This document shows positions 55,808 to 63,435 of a stretch of 64,000 bases of DNA, one piece after another. Position 1 is the first letter of the stretch, and every line of letters begins with the position of its first letter. The notes beneath the pieces were generated by a model. That model was not told the origin of the DNA, searched no databases, and saw nothing but the letters and a program-made list of their open reading frames with translations. Origin of the DNA: Faecalicatena contorta (GTDB taxonomy: Bacteria; Bacillota; Clostridia; Lachnospirales; Lachnospiraceae). Made by a program: the position numbers and the translations under genes. Where the stretch lies: contig NZ_JAFBIY010000001.1 in NCBI RefSeq assembly GCF_021531975.1, positions 372,001 to 436,000 on the forward strand, in the 5' to 3' direction.

Positions 55808-57526
55808 ATGACAAGTCAGAAAGTAGAGAACCTTTTGAATCTGGCACTGGACGCATCGCAGCAGGAACGAGAGAAATCACTGGAACTGGATGTGGGATAT
55901 GATTCTGCAGACCGGGAATGGGATCTGATTGTCAAATATTCAGGAAATCTTGAAAAGGTGCGTGAGATTGCAGTCCGGGTGATTGAACTGATGAATGAAT
56001 ATGCAATATTAAGGGTGCGGGAGTCGGATATTGAGAAGCTGGCCGGAGTTGTACAGATAGAATATATTGAAAAACCAAAGCGTCTTTATTTTGCACTTGC
56101 AAATGGAAAACGGGTGTCCTGTATAAATGAAGTACAGGGCGCTCGTTTTTCTCTATATGGACAGGGCATTCTTGTTGCGATACTGGATTCCGGTATTGAT
56201 TATACTTTGCCGGAGTTCCGTACGACTGGCGGAATGACGAGAATCCGGAATCTGTGGGATCAGTCTCTTATGCCCCTGGAAAATGAGCGGGCACCGGAAG
56301 GATATGATATCGGGGTAGAATATACGAGGGAGGAAATTGATGCTGCATTACAGTTGGCTTCACCGGAAGAGCGGATGCGAATTGTGCGTTCCAGAGATAC
56401 TTCCGGTCATGGAACGGCAGTTACCGGGATAGCTGCAGGAATCGCTGCCGCCAGTGAGCTTCTGATCGTAAAGCTCGGTAATCCCGGAAGAGAAGGATTC
56501 CCCCGGACGACAGAACTGATGATGGGACTTGATTATGTGATCAGAAAGGCGCTGGAATATCAGATGCCGGTTGCGGTGAATCTAAGCTTCGGAAACACAT
56601 ATGGCTCTCATAATGGGACTTCGTTATTGGAGCGATTTATTGATGATATTTCGAATATATGGAAAAATGTAATCTGTATCGGTACGGGAAATGAAGCGGC
56701 AAGTGCAGGACATACGTCCGGAAGGATAAATGATGAAGAAGCAGTGGTAATCGAGCTTGCGGTGCAGGAAAGACAGCCCTCCTTGAATATACAGATATGG
56801 AAAAGCTATACGGATGTGATAGATATTTCGCTTGTCTCACCTTCCGGTTACCGTATTGGCCCGATACAGGAAGTACTGGGCCCACAGCGTTTTCGCACCG
56901 GTAATACAGAGATACTTTTGTATTATGGAGAGCCAAGTCCCTACAGCACGGATCAGGAAATATTTATAGATATGCTGCCGGTCGAGTCTTATATAGACAG
57001 TGGTGTATGGCGGATCATACTTTCTCCGAGAGAGGTTGTCTCCGGTGAGTATGAGTTGTGGCTTCCAAGTGAAGGGGCACTAAACAGAGGCACAGGATTT
57101 CTGTTTCCGACAGATACGACGACACTTACCATTCCATCTACCGCAGCAAGAGCGATATCCGTCGGTGCTTATGACGCCCTTACTTTTACTTATGCAGATT
57201 TCTCCGGGCGCGGGCCCATCGCAGGGGATGGGGGTTGGATGGCAAAACCAGATATTGCAGCCCCCGGGGTAAATGTAATTACGACAGCAGTGGGTGGCGG
57301 TCAGGCGGCTTTCAGCGGCACATCATTTGCTGCACCATTTGTCACAGGAGGGGCAGCACTTCTGATGGACTGGGGAATTACAAAAGGAAATGATCCGTAT
57401 CTGTATGGAGAAAAAGTAAAAGCATATTTCCACCGGGGCGCGAGACCGCTGCCGGGATTTGCGGTGTATCCGAATTCCCAGGTAGGGTATGGAGCGTTGT
57501 GTGTGAAAGACAGCCTACCGGTGTAA
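55808..57526 (+). CDS. S8 (subtilisin) family peptidase, Csp-like
   Basis: A 572-residue subtilase without a signal peptide. Catalytic triad: Asp127 (AILDSGIDY), His201 (TSGHGTAV) and Ser506 (FSGTSFAAP). A ~110-residue N-terminal prodomain-like region and a large insert between His and Ser with a jelly-roll-like part (IWKSYTDVIDISLVSP, YELWLPSEG) fit the Csp germination-protease clade of Clostridia. It lies ten bases behind rubrerythrin. Function in spores or in general proteolysis cannot be told. Confidence 0.87.
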   Translation: MTSQKVENLLNLALDASQQEREKSLELDVGYDSADREWDLIVKYSGNLEKVREIAVRVIELMNEYAILRVRESDIEKLAGVVQIEYIEKPKRLYFALANGKRVSCINEVQGARFSLYGQGILVAILDSGIDYTLPEFRTTGGMTRIRNLWDQSLMPLENERAPEGYDIGVEYTREEIDAALQLASPEERMRIVRSRDTSGHGTAVTGIAAGIAAASELLIVKLGNPGREGFPRTTELMMGLDYVIRKALEYQMPVAVNLSFGNTYGSHNGTSLLERFIDDISNIWKNVICIGTGNEAASAGHTSGRINDEEAVVIELAVQERQPSLNIQIWKSYTDVIDISLVSPSGYRIGPIQEVLGPQRFRTGNTEILLYYGEPSPYSTDQEIFIDMLPVESYIDSGVWRIILSPREVVSGEYELWLPSEGALNRGTGFLFPTDTTTLTIPSTAARAISVGAYDALTFTYADFSGRGPIAGDGGWMAKPDIAAPGVNVITTAVGGGQAAFSGTSFAAPFVTGGAALLMDWGITKGNDPYLYGEKVKAYFHRGARPLPGFAVYPNSQVGYGALCVKDSLPV

Positions 57527-57620
57527 AAATATGAAATATGGAAGGTTGACGCAGAAAGTCGGTGCCAGGTAAAATGATATTACAGAAATAAAACAACCAT
57601 AAGATACGGAGGAGGAAGGC

Positions 57621-58595
57621 ATGAACGAATATCGTTGGGCATCATTCGGATGCGGAGTTATTGCTAATCAGCTGGCAGCGGCCATGCAGAAGCAGGGGCG
57701 GAACCTATACGCAATTGCGAACAGAACGCACGATAAGGCAGTAGAATTTGCTGAAAAGTACGGTGTAACAAAGGTGTATGACAATATGGAGGATGTATTT
57801 ACAGATGATGATGTAGATATCATCTATATTTCTACTCCGCACAATACACATATGCCATATCTTCGTAAAGCGCTGGAAAATGGTAAACATGTACTTTGTG
57901 AAAAAGCCATTACTCTGAATTCTGATGAACTTGCAGAAGCGGTTGCACTTGCAGAGAAAAATCACGTTATTCTTGCAGAGGCGATGACGATTTTCCATAT
58001 GCCGATCTACCGCAAAGTAAAAGAAATCGTTGACAGCGGAGTATTAGGAGATTTGCGCCTGGTACAGATGAATTTCGGAAGTTTTAAAGAATATGACATG
58101 ACGAATCGTTTCTTTAATCGTAATCTCGCAGGAGGTTCCCTTTTGGACATTGGTGTATATGCAATCTCTTTTGTAAGATGGTTTATGTCTGAGAAGCCGA
58201 ATCAGATTCTGTCGCAGGTAAAGCTGGCACCTACAGGAGTTGACGAGCAGGCAGGCATTCTTCTTATGAATGACAAGCAGGAGATGGCAACGATCGCTTT
58301 ATCATTACACGCAAAACAGCCAAAGAGAGGAACGGCAGTTTTTGAAAACGGTTACGTTGAGATCTATGAGTTCCCGAGAGCGCAGCAGGCGGTGATCACT
58401 TATACAGAGGACCAGAGAAAAGAAGTAATAGATGCCGGGCTTACAGCAGATGCATTATCCTACGAAGTGATGGATATGGAAAATGCGGTGGCTGGTGTGA
58501 AAAATGATATGCATCTCGATTATACAATAGATGTCATGGATATTATGACACAGATAAGAAAAGACTGGAAAATGACTTATCCGGAAGAAGAATAA
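57621..58595 (+). CDS. Gfo/Idh/MocA family oxidoreductase
   Basis: A 324-residue NAD(P)-dependent sugar or diol dehydrogenase. N-terminal Rossmann fold (ASFGCGVIANQLAAAM), STPHNTHMPYLRKAL, the EKAITLN motif with its catalytic Lys, and the substrate-domain GGSLLDIGVYAISFVRWF. GGAGGAGG precedes the ATG. Substrate unknown; trans-dihydrodiol dehydrogenase-like members share this pattern. Confidence 0.9.
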   Translation: MNEYRWASFGCGVIANQLAAAMQKQGRNLYAIANRTHDKAVEFAEKYGVTKVYDNMEDVFTDDDVDIIYISTPHNTHMPYLRKALENGKHVLCEKAITLNSDELAEAVALAEKNHVILAEAMTIFHMPIYRKVKEIVDSGVLGDLRLVQMNFGSFKEYDMTNRFFNRNLAGGSLLDIGVYAISFVRWFMSEKPNQILSQVKLAPTGVDEQAGILLMNDKQEMATIALSLHAKQPKRGTAVFENGYVEIYEFPRAQQAVITYTEDQRKEVIDAGLTADALSYEVMDMENAVAGVKNDMHLDYTIDVMDIMTQIRKDWKMTYPEEE

Positions 58596-58601
58596 GAAAA
58601 A

Positions 58602-58643
58602 ATAATCCCTGTGGTATTTGCTGAAAATGCCATGGGGATTTTT
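58602..58643 (+). terminator. Terminator after oxidoreductase gene
   Basis: AATCCCTGTGG pairs with CCATGGGGATT, with wobble pairs, followed by TTTTG. Confidence 0.7.
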
Positions 58644-58757
58644 GATTCTATTTATTTTATCTTTCAGATTGTGTTTCGTTACAAATATGATACAATAAAA
58701 ATATCAGAGAAATTCATGCTCTGTAGATGATTTCTATAGATAAAGAGGGGGATATAC

Positions 58758-59339
58758 ATGGTAGAAACAGGAGTAGTACATGGAAGATTTCAAGTCATGC
58801 ATTTGAAACATATGGAATATATTCTGGCGGCGAAGATGCGTTGTAATAAACTCTATATTGGTCTTACGAATCCAGACAGACTGCACACAAGAGAATCTGT
58901 AAATGATATCAACCGCAGTGAACCGTCTGCCAATCCATTGTCATATTATGAACGATATCAAATGATCCGGGGCGCAATGCGAGAGTTCAATGTTCCGGAA
59001 AATGAGTATGATATTATACCGTTTCCGATCAGCTGTCCGGAATACATTTTGCAGTATGCGCCAAAAGACGCTGTATATTACATGGGCATGTATGATGAGT
59101 GGGATGAAGAAAAATACAAAATTCTGAGAAGTCTGGGACTTAACATTGACGTGTTGTGGCATAAGACACTTGAGGAGAAAGGGCTAACCGGATCATGGGT
59201 ACGAAGCTGTATCGCAACAGATCAGGAATGGGCGCACCTCGTGCCGAAAAGCGTCTATCGTTTCCTCACGGAGAATGGGCTCGACAAGAAAATAAAAAGA
59301 CTCGAGATGATGCGGATAGAAGAAAAGATGGAAATTTAG
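58758..59339 (+). CDS. Nicotinamide-nucleotide adenylyltransferase-like protein
   Basis: A 193-residue nucleotidyltransferase of the NadM/NadR fold. The ATP motif is GRFQVMHLKHMEYI in the place of GRFQPxHxGH, TNPDRLHTRE follows, and the C-terminal GLTGSWVRSCI replaces the ISSTxIR motif. It probably adenylates NMN or a related nucleotide. Its last codons (MEI-stop) lie inside a 19-bp repeat that also forms the end of the small gene at 60068. Confidence 0.82.
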   Translation: MVETGVVHGRFQVMHLKHMEYILAAKMRCNKLYIGLTNPDRLHTRESVNDINRSEPSANPLSYYERYQMIRGAMREFNVPENEYDIIPFPISCPEYILQYAPKDAVYYMGMYDEWDEEKYKILRSLGLNIDVLWHKTLEEKGLTGSWVRSCIATDQEWAHLVPKSVYRFLTENGLDKKIKRLEMMRIEEKMEI

Positions 59340-59341
59340 TA

Positions 59342-59543
59342 TAGTAAGTGATACGCAGTATCGGCAGGAGAAAGTGCCTCGACGCATTCGCTCCTGCAAC
59401 TAACCCACGAATCTATAAGAGCGCGAAAAGCAGACGATAAATCAACGCCTATTTTTCGCGCTCTAACAGCTTCGGGGCGGATTTTCCGGAGCTCCTGCTT
59501 ACCTCGTCACTTTCTCCTGCCGATATCTGCTACCATTTACTAC
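59342..59543 (-). ncRNA. Structured element, left copy
   Basis: Outer stem: TATCGGCAGGAGAAAGTG (59359-59376) pairs perfectly with 59508-59525, and extends outward with two bulges to about 59342/59543. Inner hairpin: AGAGCGCGAAAA with TTTTCGCGCTCT (59418-59464). Conserved single-stranded blocks, read on the minus strand, are CGAGGTAAGC, CCGAAGCTGTTAGAGCGC and GCGCTCTTATAGATTCGTG. Whether it is transcribed is not known. Confidence 0.6.
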
Positions 59544-59597
59544 ATGGCAAATTTCAAGGTAGAGTGTGCCGGCGACAGACTTCAGTTTTAGAAACAT

Positions 59598-59750
59598 TTC
59601 ATTCAAATTGATGACTTTATTTGTCACAGAATGACTTTTTCACTTCTTATTTCATTCAAATCCTGAGTTTTTCTATATAAGAATGAGCTTTCCTCTTCAA
59701 AATTCATTCGAATTCCTCAATATCTTTCCCGGGAGATGATTTTAACAATA
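59598..59750 (+). repeat. Degenerate ~52-bp tandem repeat
   Basis: TTCATTCAAAT recurs at 59598, 59651 and (as TTCATTCGAAT) 59703, at 53- and 52-base spacing. Each is followed at a similar distance by GAATGA or GATGA and a T-rich tract. The units are diverged. Confidence 0.6.
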
Positions 59751-59871
59751 AAAAAGTCATTACAATTCTTTGCTTTCGCCAATATGTAATGAAAACCTAC
59801 AAATCAGGTACTTGTTTTGCCAACAGACTATGGCATACACTCTTTACCCAGAAATTTACGGCGTATTAAAT

Positions 59872-60057
59872 GGCACCAACTGTCCTGTATCGTAATGGCG
59901 AGGTAAGCGAAAAGCCTTGAAGAATCCACTCCGAAGCTGTTAGAGCGCAGAAAACAAACACTTCATTTCTTGTTTGTTTTCTGCGCTCTTATAGATTCGT
60001 GAGTTAGTCGGAAAGGCTGATCGCATCGAAAAATTACGATACAGGACAGTTGGTGCC
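59872..60057 (+). ncRNA. Structured element, right copy
   Basis: Outer stem: 25 perfect base pairs between 59872-59896 and 60033-60057, unrelated in sequence to the left copy. Inner hairpin: 19 perfect pairs, AGAGCGCAGAAAACAAACA with 59971-59989. A small third helix AGCCTT/AAGGCT (59913, 60013) has a counterpart GGAGC/GCTCC in the left copy. The blocks GCGAGGTAAGC, CCGAAGCTGTTAGAGCGC and GCGCTCTTATAGATTCGTG match the left copy. Confidence 0.6.
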
Positions 60058-60067
60058 CCTTACTATA

Positions 60068-60364
60068 CTAAATTTCCAACTCTTTTAGTATCTTATCTGT
60101 ATCGTAATCTGGAGCATATTTAGCTGCTGCACCACAGATTTTCTGTATATCATGTTCGCTTTCGTCCAACAGATCTGCTATCTCCGCAGCACTCTGGTCT
60201 TTTTGGATCATCTTACAGATTATCCGGATTCTTTCCTCTTCCCGACTGATTCTCCTTGTTTCCTGTACATCATATGCTTCAAAACTATCAAACAACATGT
60301 TGAATTCCCTCCGCATGATCTGATCGGTATTTTCCTCCAGGTTATAAAAATATGCTTTTGGCAT
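60068..60364 (-). CDS. Small protein resembling the tail of Rpn/YhgA-type nuclease
   Basis: A 98-residue soluble helical protein (MPKAYFYNLEENTD...). The second half (IRIICKMIQKDQSAAEIADLLDESEHDIQKI) resembles the C-terminal tail of Rpn-family PD-(D/E)XK transposase-like nucleases; the nuclease domain is missing, so it is probably a fragment. A TTG at 60400 would add 12 residues. No convincing ribosome site is seen. The stop lies in the 19-bp repeat. Confidence 0.5.
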   Translation of the reverse strand: MPKAYFYNLEENTDQIMRREFNMLFDSFEAYDVQETRRISREEERIRIICKMIQKDQSAAEIADLLDESEHDIQKICGAAAKYAPDYDTDKILKELEI

Positions 60365-60518
60365 GTTCTTTAAATTCTTGATATGACACCTTTTGTTCAA
60401 GAATTATGTTGATATCATTATAGCAATCAGTTTGTGAAATGACAATGTCATATTCAGCTGCTGTTACAAAAGAAATTTGCCCATATTCTGCTATTGTTTC
60501 AGGTTTTCTGTTACTCAT
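60342..60518 (-). CDS. Possible 58-residue protein
   Basis: An ATG-initiated frame (MSNRKPETIAEYGQISFV...) just upstream of and overlapping the gene at 60068 by 23 bases in another frame. It has no recognised domain and a poor ribosome site. It could be the first part of a broken gene whose second part is the downstream frame. Confidence 0.3.
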   Translation of the reverse strand: MSNRKPETIAEYGQISFVTAAEYDIVISQTDCYNDINIILEQKVSYQEFKEHAKSIFL

Positions 60519-60698
60519 CAACGTTGAATTTCCTGCCGAACGGCAATGAAAATCAGAAAAAAGATTTTTTTGATGTAAAGAAAGTATAACAGTCTGTATG
60601 ATTTATGGCAAGAACTTTATAGGGCTTCCTTTTGAATTTACATTTTCAGCGTTATCCTATATAATAGAGAAGAATAATACTTGTGGAGAAATAGTAAA

Positions 60699-61643
60699 AT
60701 GCAAACGTTTAATATGTCTGTCGTCTATGGCATAATTGTTGCAATATCTTTTTTGCTTGCAATCGGATATTCTATATTTGCCCGTAAGAAGGAAGTATGG
60801 CTTGTCTGGCTGTTTGTTTCCGTTTTTATTGTTAATCTGGGATATTTCACCCTTTCCATATCCAAAGATCTGGAAGGAGCGCTGCTTGCCAACCGGCTTG
60901 CATATCTGGGGTCGGTTTTTCTGCCGTTTTTTATGCTGATGACGATTATGGATATCTGCAAGATGAAATATAAGAAAATTGTTCCGGTAATCCTTTTGTA
61001 TATTAGTAGTGTCATGTTTCTAATCGCGGCAAGCCCGGGATATTACACGGGATATTATAGAGAAGTATCGCTTGTGTTTGTGAATGATATGGCCAAGCTG
61101 GTAAAAACATATGGACCACTGCATTCTTTATATTTTGTATATTTGTTCTTATATTTTGGTATGATGGCAGGAGTCATCTTATTTTCTATGAACAGAAAGA
61201 ACAGTGTATCACATAAGCATGCTTTTTTCCTTGCAGTTGTGGCTTTTATGAACCTTGTGATCTGGTTTGTTGAGCAGTTGATTTACTGGGACTTTGAATT
61301 CCTTTCTGTTTCGTATATCATAAGTGAGTTATTATTGCTTTTGTTGTATGGAATGTTGCAGGATTATGAGCAGTTACAGGATTGCGTGGAAGGGCATCAG
61401 GGAACAGCTACTGTACCGGAATATAGTGAAGAAGAAATAGCAGCAGTATTTCCGCAGATCAGTACATTAACTGTGAGAGAAAAGGAAGTTTTTCAGAAGA
61501 TACTCAAGAACAAAAAGCGGAAAGATATAGCAGAAGAGTTGTGTGTGACAGAAAGTACTGTGAAAAAACATACATCTCACATATTCGCCAAACTTGGCGT
61601 GTCGAGCAGAGAAGGGCTATTTGCAAAATTGAATCAAAAGTAA
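60699..61643 (+). CDS. 7TM sensor fused to LuxR DNA-binding domain
   Basis: A 314-residue one-component membrane regulator. About residues 5-225 hold seven membrane helices of the histidine-kinase N-terminal 7TM type. The C-terminal LuxR domain reads LTVREKEVFQKILKNKKRKDIAEEL, then CVTESTVKKHTSHIFAKLG. It has no kinase or receiver. TGTGGAGAA precedes ATG 60699; TTG 60681 is the alternative. It lies just upstream of another 7TM gene, which it may regulate. Confidence 0.8.
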   Translation: MQTFNMSVVYGIIVAISFLLAIGYSIFARKKEVWLVWLFVSVFIVNLGYFTLSISKDLEGALLANRLAYLGSVFLPFFMLMTIMDICKMKYKKIVPVILLYISSVMFLIAASPGYYTGYYREVSLVFVNDMAKLVKTYGPLHSLYFVYLFLYFGMMAGVILFSMNRKNSVSHKHAFFLAVVAFMNLVIWFVEQLIYWDFEFLSVSYIISELLLLLLYGMLQDYEQLQDCVEGHQGTATVPEYSEEEIAAVFPQISTLTVREKEVFQKILKNKKRKDIAEELCVTESTVKKHTSHIFAKLGVSSREGLFAKLNQK

Positions 61644-61653
61644 GGACAAGAAT

Positions 61654-61700
61654 ATTAGCCTTGAGCGGGAGAAATTCCCCCTTAAGGCTAATATTTTTTT
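61654..61700 (+). terminator. Terminator after 7TM-LuxR gene
   Basis: ATTAGCCTT pairs with AAGGCTAAT, with an inner GGG/CCC pair, followed by seven T. Confidence 0.9.
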
Positions 61701-61767
61701 GGATGAAAATCTGCGATAATAGAAGCAGAAATATATATCATAAGAGGAAAATGAGAGGTACAGCTTT

Positions 61768-63435
61768 ATGGGAAGCAGTAAAGAAACAAGAATTTCAAAT
61801 TGCGTCTGTGTTGCGCTTATATTGCTTTCAGGTATTGCCCGTCTGATTTTATTCGATATCAAGACTATGTCTTATAATGGTATCATATGTACGTTTTATA
61901 CGGCAGCCGCTTTTATCTGGATTTTTCAGCTGAAAAGGCGTCTTTTGCAGCCGGAGGTAAGAAGAAATCTGATAATGGTAGCATTACTGTTGGTTTTCTG
62001 GATGGTAATACGGTCATTAAAATATGATTTCCTGCCGGATATGGGAATTGCGGCACGATATGCGTGGTATATGTATTATATCCCTCAGACCTTTTGCGTG
62101 CTTTTGATGTTTTTGTCCGTGCTTTATATAGGTGTGCCTTATAATGGCTCTATCAGCCGTTTTTGGAAGTTACTTTGGATTCCTGCTTTTCTCATCGTGG
62201 CAGGCATAATGACCAATGATATCCATCAACTGGCATTTTATTTCCCAGAGGGACTTGCAAGATGGAATAATGGGGATTACGTACATGGACCGGTTTATTA
62301 TGTGGCATTAGCCTGGATGCTCATCATTTTTGCTGCAATGCTGCTGGTCGCCTTTATTCGCTGTGCAGTGCCGGGGAGAAGGAAAAAAATCTGGATACCA
62401 CTGATTCCGGTGGGGATAGGTCTTTTTTATATGGTACTTTTTTTTGTGGCATCTGGAAGCAAATTTATGCTTAAAGTACCGGAGATGATAAGCTTTATTT
62501 TTGCTGCATTTATGGAAAGCCTGATTGTAGCGCATCTTCTCCCGTCCAATGACAGGTACGGAGATTTCTGGGATGCTTCTTCGATTGGTGCGGGTATTAT
62601 GGATTTAAGCGGGGAGATCCGTTATAGATCCAGATGCAGTATTCCTGTTTCCCCAGAGCAGATCCGGGAAGCAAGGGATCATGAGATTCTGCTTCAGGAT
62701 GGCAGTATCAGTCTCAGAAGCCATGAGATACAGGGTGGATTTGGTTATTGGACAAGGGATATCTCCGAGATCCGGCTTTTTCACCGGGAGCTTGCCGATA
62801 TGGGAGATGTGATGGCTGAAGAAAACGCCATGTTAGACGCAGAAAATAAGCTGGCGGAGAGTCGTCTGCAGATCGAACAGCAGAATGAGCTGTACGACAG
62901 CCTGGCAAAAAGTGTCAGCCTTCAGCTGGATAAACTAAGCGAACTTCTGGATACACTGCCGCAGGATGAGAGCGAATTTGAGCGGACTATGAAATACGCC
63001 TGTATCCTGAATACCTATATAAAACGACACTCTAATCTGCAGCTTCTCTTTCATCAGAACAGAGACATCTCCGGTGAAGAGTTATGCTTTGCTATCAAAG
63101 AATCTCTGGAATATGTAAAATTATATGGAATCAATGCTGGTGCGATCTGTCATGCAGAAAGACTGTATCCGGGGTCAGATATTCTGGCGGCCTATGAGAT
63201 CTTTGAAACTGTGCTGGAGGCGACCATACCCGGGACAGACGCAGTATTTGTCTGTCTGGAGGAATCGGCGGAGGCTTTGGAGCTTCGTATGGAGATCAAT
63301 GCGCCCGGAAATCTGCTTAAGGCAGAGGATATCTGCAAACATACATCTGCATCTGTCAACTCACTGTACATAGAAATAGAACAGCAGACAGCATATATTT
63401 CACTCAAATTGCCGGTGGGAGGTGAAAGTATATGA
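61768..63435 (+). CDS. 7TM sensor with degenerate histidine-kinase region (second copy)
   Basis: A 555-residue homologue of the element-borne protein at 28971: MVIRSLKYDFLPDMGIAA, MYYIPQ and TNDIHQLAFYFPEG match FVIRSMRYFFITDIGIA, LYYLPM and TNDLHQLVFSFPEG. After seven helices come a coiled coil and a kinase-like core (NTYIKRHSNLQLL, FETVLEATI) lacking the catalytic His and ATP boxes. GAGGTACAG precedes the ATG. It overlaps the next gene by ATGA, the same coupling as in the mobile element. Confidence 0.8.
   Translation: MGSSKETRISNCVCVALILLSGIARLILFDIKTMSYNGIICTFYTAAAFIWIFQLKRRLLQPEVRRNLIMVALLLVFWMVIRSLKYDFLPDMGIAARYAWYMYYIPQTFCVLLMFLSVLYIGVPYNGSISRFWKLLWIPAFLIVAGIMTNDIHQLAFYFPEGLARWNNGDYVHGPVYYVALAWMLIIFAAMLLVAFIRCAVPGRRKKIWIPLIPVGIGLFYMVLFFVASGSKFMLKVPEMISFIFAAFMESLIVAHLLPSNDRYGDFWDASSIGAGIMDLSGEIRYRSRCSIPVSPEQIREARDHEILLQDGSISLRSHEIQGGFGYWTRDISEIRLFHRELADMGDVMAEENAMLDAENKLAESRLQIEQQNELYDSLAKSVSLQLDKLSELLDTLPQDESEFERTMKYACILNTYIKRHSNLQLLFHQNRDISGEELCFAIKESLEYVKLYGINAGAICHAERLYPGSDILAAYEIFETVLEATIPGTDAVFVCLEESAEALELRMEINAPGNLLKAEDICKHTSASVNSLYIEIEQQTAYISLKLPVGGESI

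Larger units (their letters stand above)
59330..60077. repeat. 748-bp module bounded by 19-bp perfect inverted repeats
   Basis: GGAAATTTAGTATAGTAAG at 59330-59348 is exactly inverted at 60059-60077, and each copy contains the last codons of the flanking gene. Between them are two inverted copies of a folded element (59342-59543 and 59872-60057) and a central AT-rich tract with a three-fold ~52-bp repeat. No protein gene is visible inside. Confidence 0.85.

Noticed and set aside
59598-59720. Regular repeats considered as a CRISPR array
   Set aside because: Only three diverged copies of about 11 bases, no conserved full repeat, no cas genes.
59342-60057. Folded elements considered as retron msr-msd or a group II intron
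   Set aside because: No reverse transcriptase gene, no domain V-like hairpin, and the inverted pair layout does not fit.
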